NCBI GenBank assembly: GCA_963920665.1
Contig: OY987271.1
Span: forward strand, 21,269,350-21,333,349
Source of the DNA: Straminergon stramineum
Taxonomy: Eukaryota > Streptophyta > Bryopsida > Hypnales > Calliergonaceae
Direction: 5' to 3'
Length of the DNA stretch: 64,000 nucleotides
The first letter of the stretch is position 1; the number at the start of each line of letters is the position of its first letter. The notes below the pieces were generated by a model. That model was given only the letters and a program-made list of their open reading frames with translations, ran no database searches and was not told the origin of the DNA. The translations under genes and the position numbers were made by a program. Positions 13,645 to 25,004 of this stretch are shown here, piece by piece.

Positions 13645-16600
13645 ATGGATGGCCTGCCGAAGAGATTCGTCAGGTGAGTACCGGTACTTACTTACCCCCT
13701 CCCTCCCTCCCTCCCTGAAACTCAAATCCAAATCCGCACTATCGCATTGTTATCTCTGTAAGTAGTGGGTGGGTTATAGAGTCGTGTGGGAGGCGAAATA
13801 CGTTCAAATTTGAGTGCTGGGTGGACCAGTAGGTGGGTCACTTTTCTGTCAAATGTTAAGGGAGATAAGTCTCCACCATCGGCCGTATGAAGCTGAATCT
13901 CTAATCACAAAACAGGAAGATTAGTTAGTTTTAAAAGTTGAAATCTGTAAGTCACTTTCTTAAGATGGCTAAGGTTGGAAGACTCATTGAAGAATGGCTA
14001 GTTTCTCCAACGTTGAGAATGGCACCCAGATGTCACAGTGCGCTCTGGAAAATTACGCAATGAGGCCAATGCAATTTCAAGTTTCTACAAGAAACGCTGC
14101 GATTGGGATTCAGAATCCGTGCCACATTTGAACAGATTGGGAATCAGAATTCTTGCCACATTTGATATGATCAGGATTCAGAAATCAGGATTCATGCCAC
14201 ATTCGAGAAAAAACTGTAGAATCTCGTGGCTGAAATCGTGAACTCTGTCCCCTCGTACTAACAATGTTGTGACATTTCCAACCCTAATTGCCAGATTTCG
14301 CTCCGACCTCGACTCAGGAGACGGCTACAACTCGGACTCATTATCCGCACCCTTGCGCGGCAACAACCAGTTCTTCGCCGTGAACTCCCGCGGCTCGGCT
14401 GTGCGTCGCGGCTTAGAGAAAGGCTCTCTTGGTTTTTTCCGTTCCAGCAATGGCCAATCCTTCAAGCTCCAAAGCACCAGCAACGAAAACGACCCTAATC
14501 TCTCCACAATCAAGAAGAACAAAAACTCCACCAAATACTTAGACCCCGCAGGCAAGCTCCTGTATCGATGGAACACGTTCTTCGTGGCCACGAGCTTGGT
14601 GGCCGTGCTTGTGGACCCGCTGTTCTACTACCTCTTCTTCGTCGACAACGAGCACAACTGCGTCGCGATCTCGGACGAGCTGAAGAAATCGGTGACGGCG
14701 TTCAGGACTATGACGGACACGCTGTACATGATTCACATGTTTCTGCAGTTCAAGACGGCGTTCGTTGCGCCGTCCTCTCGCGTGTTTGGAAGGGGGGATC
14801 TTGTTACTGATCCGAAGAAGATCGCCGCGAGGTATCTGTGGAAAGATTTCTGGGTGGACCTCGTGGCCGTGTTGCCGATTCCACAGGTACGGGACGTCAC
14901 CAGCCTTATAAAAAATCAATTAGGGCTTCGATTCTCAGGAAGTTGAACAAACTAAACCCCTAACTAATTGTGACATTCTGAGCCCTGAAATAGTTTCTAT
15001 CATTGAAAGGGCGAGATTTTCAGTGTTATTGATGGCATGTCCACGAGGATACTAACGCGTCAAGTAATGCAGTATTGGGATAACGTATGTAAGATATCAC
15101 AAGGCTTTGAAGTTTGATTGATAGATGACCTAAATCCGACACTAGTTTTGATGTTGACGATATGTGCATTCTTAAAATTAATACATTCTCAACTACTCAT
15201 AATTTACACAAAGTTGTGGTGTGTTGCATTTAATTCAGGTAGGTGTTACAATTAGATGCAGTTTCCATGGTTACTTTTGAAGTTGATTACAAATTACTAG
15301 GGGTATTTTGCCGTCATGTGTTTTCCTTCAGATATTCTATTTTGTTTTGAGAGTGTTTTTCTGTTTTAGGAGTTGATTGTGAACTATTTGCGTATTTTTT
15401 TGTTGTTTGACTTGCGAAAGAATGTTGTTTCTTGATAGAGTAAAATAGTTTGTTACAAAACCTATTGATTAGGCTGATGAACTTTGTGACTGATGGACCT
15501 GGTGATGGGTGCAAATCCTGATTTGGGTGGTAATTCCGAGCCTAACCATCGCCCCCCCGGTGTTGGATACGAAGAAAGCGCTTCGCTTCATCATCTTCTT
15601 TTAGTACATTCCTTGGTTGTTCTACTTGTTTCCTTTGATATCCAAGATCATCAATACCACAAGCATGCTCATGGAAACCATGTGCACAAGTGCCGCTTTC
15701 AACTTGCTCTTGTACATGTTGGCCAGTCATGTAAGTCACTGGTCCTCACCACCTTTCAAGATTTAGGGTTTGATTGCTCAAGATTCAAAAATTGTTCTAC
15801 AATGGTTTCATTTGCAAGACTAAATTTTGTTAGTTCTAGTAGACTTTGTGACATTTGGTTCAAGAATAGTGCACTCAAATTGTTGATTATGGATTTTGAA
15901 ATTTTCAATCGACAAGGGTCATGTATGTAAGATGGTACTTATGATTATACGAAAGAGACATGAGAATTACACATTTTGATTTGGGGTAGAGACCCTCACA
16001 ATGAGCTACTTGTTATTGCTAACCCAAGTGAGAGACTCAGCAATGGTTTGAAAATTGAGAAGAGTTTTAGGTTCCAATGAAAATTTAAGATGTAGTAGCA
16101 TGTTGGGTCCATCGTTTTAAGGAATCAATTTCTCATGTTTAGTAGAACTAGCTCATGTGGTTTTAGTAGTGAAGTTCTAAGATTGCTAACATTATTTATG
16201 ATTTGCTAAAGAAGTACACTCAAACCTCTTACCACCACAGTCCCAATGTTAGCACTATGACATTTTTTGAATGTGTGAGAAGTGTGCTTCAACCTAAGAT
16301 AGTGTGACAAACTTTTTCATTGTGATGTAGTTTGGATGTGTGACTAGTATACTATAGTCAATGATTTGTGGCAAGTGAGGAAAATATCAATGAAGGTTGT
16401 TGTAAAACCATCTGTGACCCAGTTCTATCAAAATTTGGAGATTGCATTCATGAGAGGAATCTAACCTTGGACTGTCCAAGACATCTCATTGTTGAAGCAC
16501 CATAGATACATTGAATGGTCTTAGATTGGCATTCTTCAATGACATGCATTCATAAATTTTAATAAAATGGGATCACTATTGGTTGGTTTATTGCAACCTT

Positions 16601-18763
16601 ACTAGATTGTCATTTAGAGAATGTGATAAGAAGTGGTTTGAGAGTATTCGTACCAAGGATTACATAGAAAGAGACTTATAAAAAACTACACATTTTTTAT
16701 TTGGAGTAGGGTTTGATATTGCTCCCGTGTAGGTGGTGGGTGCTTGCTAGTACATGCTATTTGTGGAATGTCAAAAAAAGTGTTGGTCACAAGTATGCGA
16801 CGTGGAGCCCTTGTACATTGGAGCGTTTCTGGATTGCGACTCGTTATCAAGTGCCAACACCCGCTCGAACTAACTGGTTGAACACTACAAATGAAGCTTC
16901 CAATTGTACTGTCAACAATTTCAAGTATGGAATCTACGAAAAAGCCATCTCAAACAACATCACAAGGGCCAACTTCCTGATGCACTACTTCTATTTGGCA
17001 CTTATGAGTGGGAGATCATCTTTGACATTCTCATCATCATTGCCAACTTGTTGCTTTTTGCCTTCTTCATTGGTAACATGCAAGTAACAGACTCTTCACT
17101 TTCTTTAAACACACTTGTTAACCTTTTGTAACTCAATTTCAACTACTAGAAATCCCCCTCCCAAAAAATCTAGTCACCTTAAACCTTGCCAATTGAAACA
17201 ACATTTAAGCAACTTCTAACATACATCCTATCAATTGAAACACTTTCTAGAACATTGTTCTAAGGAGTGGGTTCCTCAAATTATGCATTCTAGCTAGTGC
17301 AAGGTTTTGGAAAATCAAGTGTGGAATAGTGTTTGATTGAATGTGTGGTATGGGTTGATTAGATCTACTTGAAATCTCTTAAGTTGAGGTTGGAGGAGAT
17401 GAGAGTGAAGTGTTGAGATTCAGAACAATAGATGCGGCACCGCAACTTGCCCCATGATATAGTATAGTGTTTTGTCGTTAGGACCAATACAAATGGGTAG
17501 CAATTCTCAGAGTAAATGAAGAGTCGCTTGTGGCAAAGTCTGCCTTTGGATCTTCGTGGGGACATCACACACCATCTTTGTCTCAACCTTGTTTGAAATG
17601 TGAGCCTCACCTTGCACAACCCTTGCAAATTGTGATTTCATAATTTCACAAACATTGGTTTTACCGAACATTCTTGAGGAATTGCTTGAGAATCTTAGAA
17701 TCAATGAATGGTGAGCCAAGAAATGGAATCTTCTTTTTCTAGTTCTCAATCTTGAGCTTGATCATGTTATATTTGCATTAGGTAGGTGTGCATTACATTA
17801 TCATTACTTATTACCTTGTATCCTATTCTTGGTTAGCATGTTTGTAAGTGGGATCTTGAGACAGTAACCGCATGCTTGATAATGCAATACATTGTTTCAC
17901 TAGTGGACTATTTCTGTAATATGTTTTGGTTCTCTCGATTCCTTTATTGGTAATTCAGAAAGGGTGCATGCTATGTATGCACCTAGAATGTTATGTACAC
18001 ATTAATTTGAATTGCATTGCATTGGCTGAAGCTTAAATGTTCTGTTGATGCTTACCCTCAGGTGCCATTCTTTGACCAAATGGACGAAAGTTTGTTGGAT
18101 ACTATGTATGAACACCTGAAGACTGCATTGTGCACGGAGGGCACCATCATCCTTCATGAAGGCGACCTTGTCAACGAAATGCTTTTCATCATTTGTAGCA
18201 CTCTAGAGAGTATGACTACCAACATTAGTCGGTCAGAATTCTTCAACTATGGAGTCCTAAAAGTAGGTGACTTCTATAGGAAGGAGTTATAGACTTGGGT
18301 TTTGGATCCCCAACCGCAAAAACATTTGCCCATTTCTACACATATTGTGAAAGCGATGATGGAGGTGGAAGCTTTCTTTCTCTCCTTCAAGGATCTCAAG
18401 TTCGTTGTCAACTAGTTCTGTCACCTCTACAGCAAACAATTGCAACACACATTCATGTATTACTCCCACTATTGGCAAACACAGGTCGGGTCTTTCATCC
18501 AAGCAGCTTGGCACAGGTGCCAACACTATCGTTTGGCTGATCTTCGTCGCAGTGAGGAAGGCCAATACTTACTCGAGGCCTTGCAAAAGAGTGCCATGCC
18601 AACTAACAAACACAGCTTGGGGGCCACCATTATAGCAGGCAAGTTCACCAAGAATGTTATGCGTAGAGAGCAATGGCTTCGTAGCATGCAAGCCGTTGAA
18701 TTCACACAAATCTCAAACATCCCCAAACCAACTAAGCCAAACTTCTTCCTTGTGAGCCCCTAA
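13645..18763 (+). pseudogene. Cyclic-nucleotide-gated cation channel (CNGC), decayed in exons 3-6
   Basis: Plant CNGCs are plasma-membrane cation channels with six membrane spans, a C-terminal nucleotide-binding domain and an IQ calmodulin site. Exon 1 (13645-13673) starts MDGLPKRFVR; exon 2 (14295-14886) encodes spans S1 to S3 and ends VAVLPIPQ; both are intact. Exon 3 (about 15515-15730) matches from ILIWVVIP to LLLYMLASH but has TAG at 15602 where the family has Gln, and its acceptor reads GCAA instead of GCAG. Exon 4 (16733-17083) has TAG at 16748 for the Trp of ACWY, frameshifts, and lacks about 15-20 residues over the pore helix and selectivity filter before YEWEII. Exon 5 (17363-17599) has stops at 17414, 17429 and 17594 plus shifts that cancel. 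Exon 6 (18062-18763) holds the nucleotide-binding domain and IQ motif with stops at 18290 and 18413. A working channel cannot be made. Confidence 0.92.
14269..14946 (+). other. Intact 5' exon of the CNGC, possible truncated product
   Basis: Within the pseudogene, exons 1 and 2 remain open. If the exon 2 donor (GTACGG at 14887) is not used, translation from 13645 runs into intron 2 and stops at 14944-14946, giving about 226 residues: a Ser-rich N-terminus, S1 (around FFVATSLVAVLVDPLFYYLF), S2, the PSSRVFGRGDLV loop and S3. Whether this is transcribed is unknown. The exon is richer in CpG than exons 3-6, as if it had escaped the C-to-T decay seen downstream. Confidence 0.5.
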
Positions 18764-21700
18764 TTCGTCACGAGGGGCTCACTCTTTATTTTATTTTATT
18801 TTTGTACTTTGTCATTTTAAATGCAAATTTATATACAAAAAGCCTCCAAATGAGTGTAGAACCAAAATAGGAGTGTCACATTCCAATATAGTATTTGGTC
18901 CAATTTTAGAATATTATAGCTAGAATGGCCCAACCACGAGTTGTAAATAGGTTAGAACCCAACTAATCGTGGCAAGTCGATCAATTATGAGTGATGGGCA
19001 TATCAGGCTCAAAACCCCACATGGAAGGGACATCTCTAGGCTACAATTGGTTGAGGGAACCTTGGTAGGGCATAGGAATCAGTTCCCGAAGATAGGTTCT
19101 AGTTTCCCCATCTCATCGACGAAATAGTGGAACCCCAATTGTTAGCTTGCAAATGTCAAAAATATCAAGATAGGACTGTGGAGGAATCTCAGGCCCAAGG
19201 AGGGTGTCATGGGGTTAAAACCATGCCCGGGAACTAACAGCAAAGTTGGTTCACCAAGATTCCCTTTGGTGTAGAAGATTTCTCAGACACTGATAATTAA
19301 ACGAGGGGGTGGAATTTTTCTTCCCTAGACCGATGTATAGAGTAAAAATATGAGACTACACATGTGTCATGAGATCCCATGGGAGGTTCCACAAAAAGTT
19401 TCGGAATTTTCTGATAGTCAGAAGATGTTTTTCTGGCCGGTCAACTATCCAAACCTATGATGGAAAATTCCTAGAAATTCCCCAGGTGGCGGTAAATTCC
19501 CATTAAAAATTGGTATAGATTTTTTATATTAATAAGCTTTCCTGACAAGTTTCACAACATTCCGATAGTCAAAAGTTGTTGAACCTGCCAACTCCCCCGA
19601 CAATTAACGAAATTTAAAGTCCACGGTGGGTTTGACTGGCGGAGTTGGAGCATACAAAAGCGGAATGGGGCCTAAGATAGGTATTTTCTCACTCCTCCTT
19701 ACCTACTAAGGAGCCTAGGCTAGTTACTTTTGCTAGAAAAGTCAACCTCCAAAAGTTGGGATTTTTTTCCGATTTTTGACATTAAGTTAACGTTAGGTTT
19801 TGTTATGATTTTGAAGATAGAAAAGGAGGAGGGGGTGCCCTTCAATTAAAAATGGCCTTTTAAAGCCAATGGCGCAATCCATTTGCGATTCGGAGTTGAT
19901 TTCCAAAAGTTAGCTTAGTGGACCAACATAGGATGAAAGCCTTGAGTTTTGGATGAAAATCCAAGAAGATAAGGTTGACTTAGATTAACGAGGAGAGGTG
20001 GGTGCCCGGGAAAGAATATAAAAGGACACCCCTTCTCCTCTCTCACCACCCCCTTTTTTGTGTAATTGGGTCTATTGGGTCCAATTTATGTTGAAATTGT
20101 GGCATTTTTAGCTACAAGCCTTGCAACACTGTTTTGGGGGCACTTTTGACCGTTGTTGTTGTTTTTCAAACTTGCAAGGTCTTTGTGGGTCCCTTGTCTT
20201 TTGAGTGAGCATAGTAATAACTCTTCCAAACTTAAGCTTGGAGGCTTTACTAACTTACTGTGTTACTAGAAGTTGTGTATGTTTACTCTTGAGAGCCCTT
20301 GATGGTCACTTTCTTTACTTTATCGTGTACTAACCCTAGAGCAACCCCCCATATGACTGGCGATGCTACTTTGGGGGCCTTTAGTTCAAGTCATTTATGC
20401 TACTAATCCGTGTGGCTAGCCCTTTGAGTATCAAAGGTCCCTTTTCTTTCTCTTATCTCCATCCCTAACATTGACGTGGTGTTCTTTAGTGAGAGACATG
20501 AAGGTGTGAAGGATAGTAGGTCCCATTGTACAGCGAAGCTTTGAACCCCTTTGAGATAAAAAGTCTTAGCTATGCGTTAAAACCACCTTACGGGAGAACC
20601 GTGAGACTACGTGGTCCCTCTCCCCATAAGGTTTAGTTTCCAAAATGTGTAGAGAACAAACCAAGGTTTAGGTCCCAAAACAATAGGAAGTAGAGGTCAA
20701 GATTGGTATAGTGGATAATTAGTGACGGTTAGAATGAGGCCGTTGCCTATGCAAGCCTACCCCACCACCTACTAGCAATAACATGACCTTTTACCCCCTT
20801 TTTTCAAGAGTTTAGAATAGGAAAGGAAAACAATAGTCCAGCCCCAACCGCCCAACCCACACCCCCGACACCCCAATACCCGAGGAAGGAGGGGGGCACC
20901 AAATCAAGTACCGCCAGTGGGTGGCATATGTTGACATGGGGTTAAGCTTTGGAGGTTTTGGAATTAGCAGTCGAGTTTGGGTTTCGAGTGTAGGGTGGTC
21001 AGGTTCTAAAGTTTTCGGTACAGGATGTCGGGCTCTAGGTTTCGGAGTTGGGGTTTGGTGAAGGGAGTTGGGCTCTGGGTTTGGCATTGGAAGTCGAGTT
21101 TGGGCTGTCCAGGACTGAAGGAAAAAAAAGGTTGTTGTTCAAGACTAAAAGGAAAAAAAAAGTTGATGTCCAGGACTAAAAGGAAGAAAGGGGCTACCCA
21201 GGGTAGGAGAAAAGGAGAGGGCGGTCTGATAATCAAGGTGGAAGAGAAGAGGAATCCTACAACACATCCAACTACATTAAACAAACCATTAGGGTGGGAA
21301 ATTCAACTCCCCGTCTCCCGTAAACCATCATCGAGCCATGAACAAACGGACAAAAGAATGAGAATGAGAGAAGAGGGAGGGCAATTTGAAGGTTAGGAGT
21401 GGAAGTAGATAAGATAGAGAGGGAAATCCTTGAGGCTTACTTAAGCCCTTAGATTAGAATTAGGTGATCACCATGAGATTAAGTGTGATACGTAAGTAGA
21501 GAACATAAAGCGTAGGATATAAGAAGTAATTCAATCTTGGAGGATGGTATGACATGTCCTTGAGATTGGCTTGGTGGGTAGGAGAGGAGGGTAGTTGGAC
21601 CACATTAGAGTGTGAGAGGAAAGAAAAGAACGGAGGAAGAAAGAAATAGGATAAAAATCAACAATTAAACCCTTGTACCAATTTATTTTATGCTTAAAAC

Positions 21701-22700
21701 GGTGGTTCGTTGTCTCATGGCACGAAAGTTCATGGTGGAGGAGGTAGAGCTTCCAGGGGGGCACTATCAACAACTTAAGTTCCAAGACATGAGTTAAACC
21801 TCTCCAAACTTTCCCGAGGGCTCTAATTAGAATTTAGTAGCTTCGGCCGAAGACTACCCCCAGGTTAGACCCTTAGAACTATAGATCAGGTCATTTCCAG
21901 GGATATAAATGTAAAGAAGAAGGCCGTGGCTTTCCAACACCTTAAGGCACGCCCTAATCTAGCCAAAATTGACAAAGTTATCGCCAGATGAAGTTTAGAG
22001 CCAAGTTGGATGAAGAATAGTTAAACTCTGAATTTGACAAAGAACTAAGTAGGTTAGGAGGAGGCTACCAACTAGGATCCAGGGCCAGAAAGAAAAGTTA
22101 ATTCCGAAGTATAGATCGGTAAAATTGAGTGGATGAAGTTTAGGTAAGACTTGGATGAAAATTTTGTAGGAGTCTCCAATCAAAGCTCAACTCCAGATCC
22201 AGATAGAAGCAATTCTTGTGACCCATTCCCAAAAATTTCGGATCTTTTTGAATTAGGGAGCTAGGTGAAATTGATGGATGAAGTTTGAGAAACCAAGAAG
22301 TGATTAAACTTCATCCACCCATAATTTTGGCTAGGAAGGTCGGATAGGGTTGAGTTTTATGTTTTTAGAAATGGAACAAGATAAACTAAAGGTTTTCTAG
22401 GTTAGTTTTGCTCTAGCATAGATTCTATCCAGATCATATAGCAAGCCATCCATTTGGTCGGCTAAAACGTTGGAAGTAGATTAAGTGAATCTTGCAAATT
22501 TGGGGTCACTTAGGCACTTAGTAAAAAGATCCATTGCTTGGAAGGCACAATGGACCACACTTAGACACCCAAAAGTAGGAGTCACTTAGCCGAAATCTAG
22601 AACCTAGTTGTGTTCGCGAATTACCAAGGGTGGGTAATTTGGCGCTCACATCTCTCAACTCGTGAACATTGCAACTCAGATATCTCCCTTTGTGGCGCAT
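18753..22700 (+). repeat. Large non-coding LTR-like repeat, family L, copy A
   Basis: Collinear with 29992-35770 over several kb. Shared landmarks are the start TGAGCCCC; a core promoter-like stretch around 20018 (GAATATAAAAGGACACC) followed by CTCTCTCACC; a GATGCTACTTTGGGGGCCTT block near 20361; and AAGATCCATTGCTTGGAAGG near 22527. It contains a palindrome, GTGAGCCCC with GGGGCTCAC, at 18752-18782. No polyprotein is seen in any frame, so it resembles a large retrotransposon derivative (LARD) or a long LTR plus leader. Its left edge falls in the last codons of the CNGC pseudogene, so the pseudogene's final TAA lies in the repeat. The right edge is approximate. Confidence 0.6.
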
Positions 22701-22971
22701 TCAGTGAATTCATCTCCCCACAAAGACTACTACTTTTTGGTATAGCCCATTGGATCTATGGATGAAAACATCCACAGCAAAAAGTCACTATCATAGGGCT
22801 TATGTTTGTGGATGATTCATAAGAACGGATTGTTGAATTCTTTTCCACCTCTTATGTTCCGCGTCACAACATCCCAATCATCTCCATGAAAAGATAATTG
22901 GACATTTGCACATATATGCAAAACTATAAGACGATGCATGTGCTTGTTTTGGCAACAACATGAGCAACAAG

Positions 22972-24264
22972 TGTCACGACCTTCATCACGAGGCGTGCCC
23001 ATGCCCCCTTGGTGAGCAAGAAGGACATTGGGGGTGACTCCCCAAGCCTTGCAAGAGATGAGTTGAGGGAGACTAGGAGTCCCGAACAATCAGAGCGTAG
23101 TAGCGCTCTAATCTGGACGAATTTGGGGGTGTGCAACATATGCTTAGAAAGGTCTCGAGGAGACGCTTCTAGCCGTCTAAAGAACGCATGATTTGAACTT
23201 GTGAGTCAAAAGTTATGGGCGTTCAAAGGTGGGGGTGTCCTAGTGGCGCCGAGACACTTAAGGGCTAGGAGGGATGGGTTCATGAGGAATCCCTCCATGA
23301 AGTATGTCATGTAGCATATACTTGGAAAGCTAAGAATACAAGGATGCTAGATTGACAAGCATTACGAGGTTTTAAGATGGGAGCCTTAAGTTATGGTCAA
23401 GAGAAGCGTTGTAGTGAAGGTGTGACGCCTCTCCCGATGCATCCGAATCTTTGGAGGACGATAACTTTGCGAGGACTTGTCCAAATGGGGCAAGTGAGTA
23501 GTCCATAGGCATCTACTCATCGAGTAGATGTCGAAAATGGGCTTGCATGTGAGATTTGGAGCTTGGATCGCAAAGTTACGCCAGGTGGAAGTTTGGGAGT
23601 CCCAAACTAGCGCGAATCAGGAGAAATGGGGTGGTCTTCCAAAACCAAAGTGGGTTTTGGAGTCCTCTTTGACATACAAAGGGGGGGGGGTCTGCTGAAT
23701 CCGATAGAGAGTACTATAGGAGGGGTCGGTCTCCCTCCTCACTTCTTCTTGGAGCCTTGGTGAGTTCCGGTGATTCAAGGTTGGTGGTGTGGGGTCACCA
23801 CCACTCCAAGGCACCATGGGACACTTGTGGGTGTCCCGTGGCACCGGTTGGGTGGAGTCCCACTCCTTGCTAGGCTATGTTGAGGTGTCCCGAATGGTGA
23901 GTCCTAGTTAGTAATAAAATAGAAAGTAGCAAATACACAATGAGCCTAGTTTGAAGTTGGGGTGACACTCAAGGGCAGTTAGGACCATGGTGAGTAGTGA
24001 CATCATGGGTCCTTGCACAATAAGATGGAAGTTCCACCCCATGTTACCAAGTAACATATCCTGGTGTCATGATGTGTGTGTATGTGTTAGTAGTCCTGGT
24101 GACTGGGACTTAGCACAAAAAGTTGGAATTGGGGACTAACATTGGATGTGTGTGGCATGTGCAGTGTTAGAAGAGCATGACCTTTAGTGCCACTACAGTG
24201 TTAAGTGCTTGAAAAGCATTGGAAGGTGAACTTAAGGTAGTAAGTGTCACTAAGGGGCACGACA
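22972..24264 (+). repeat. Solo LTR, family R, copy 1 (1293 bp)
   Basis: Begins TGTCACGACCTTCATCACGA and ends AAGGGGCACGACA, so it has the TG...CA ends of an LTR. The flanks are ACAAG (22967-22971) and ACTAG (24265-24269), a 5-bp target duplication with one mismatch. It matches copies at 30595-31586 and 40118-41221. It carries about 190 bp of extra sequence, replacing the GC-rich minisatellite region of the other copies. No primer-binding site or internal coding sequence adjoins it, as expected when two LTRs recombine and leave one. Confidence 0.82.
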
Positions 24265-24439
24265 ACTAGATTGCAAGTACTCTGACAATGTTGATGGGTT
24301 GGTACTTCACAATGTGAAGCTCGATTTCGAATCGTCACTCATTCAAAGGATCATCAAAGGCACTATATATAGATTGAACTCACAATTCAAGTGATGTTCA
24401 CTGTCGTCAATTTAGATGTAGATAGTGAATTTTGGAATG

Positions 24440-24939
24440 CATTGACTTGTCAAGGATAACAACTGCTCTTTCAATATGAGATCTTGGGTGTTGTATGAAG
24501 AGAGTTTCTTAATTTATTGTGTTTCTGGATATTTTAGAGGTATACTTAAATTATGGTTATGTTTTCGGTACAATCATTTGTTGATAGGGTAGTAAAATAG
24601 ATGGCAATGGGCTTATGAATACGGTTTAGTTGCCAATCTGTGAAATTAGGAGAAAAGAGACTTTTTGAGTTAGGACACCATTCTTAGTGTTGCTATGATA
24701 GGTTGAAGGGGTATTTAACCCTTCAATGACCAAGATTCCAAAATTGGGTCTCATGGTTGTTTAGCAAATTTAGAAGGGCGTGGATGACTACAATCTAAAT
24801 GTACAAGTAATAAGAAGAAAGATAATAATAAATAATTAAGGTATAGTAATAAGACTTTTTATACAAAAAAGACTTTAGTAAGTCAGTTGTGACCCTTTAT
24901 ATATATATATGTGACTTTATAGTTTCATTGTCCTTAACA
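24440..24939 (-). repeat. 3' LTR of the copia element, reverse orientation, inner edge at 24939
   Basis: On the minus strand a polypurine tract AAGGGGAG overlaps TGTTAAGGACAATG at 24939, the usual junction of the internal region and 3' LTR. A possible TATA box, TTGTATAAAAAGTC, follows inside it at about 24850-24865. The outer edge could not be located because no intact 5' LTR exists for comparison; the lower coordinate is nominal. Confidence 0.55.
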
Positions 24940-25004
24940 CTCCCCTTGAAACTATCTAAATACTATGTCCATTTACTGTCCTTGAATTTTATACACAATA
25001 CATG

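Noticed and set aside
14539..14919. 126-codon minus-strand frame across CNGC exon 2
   Set aside because: A shadow of the GC-rich coding exon on the other strand; the plus-strand frame has clear channel family features.
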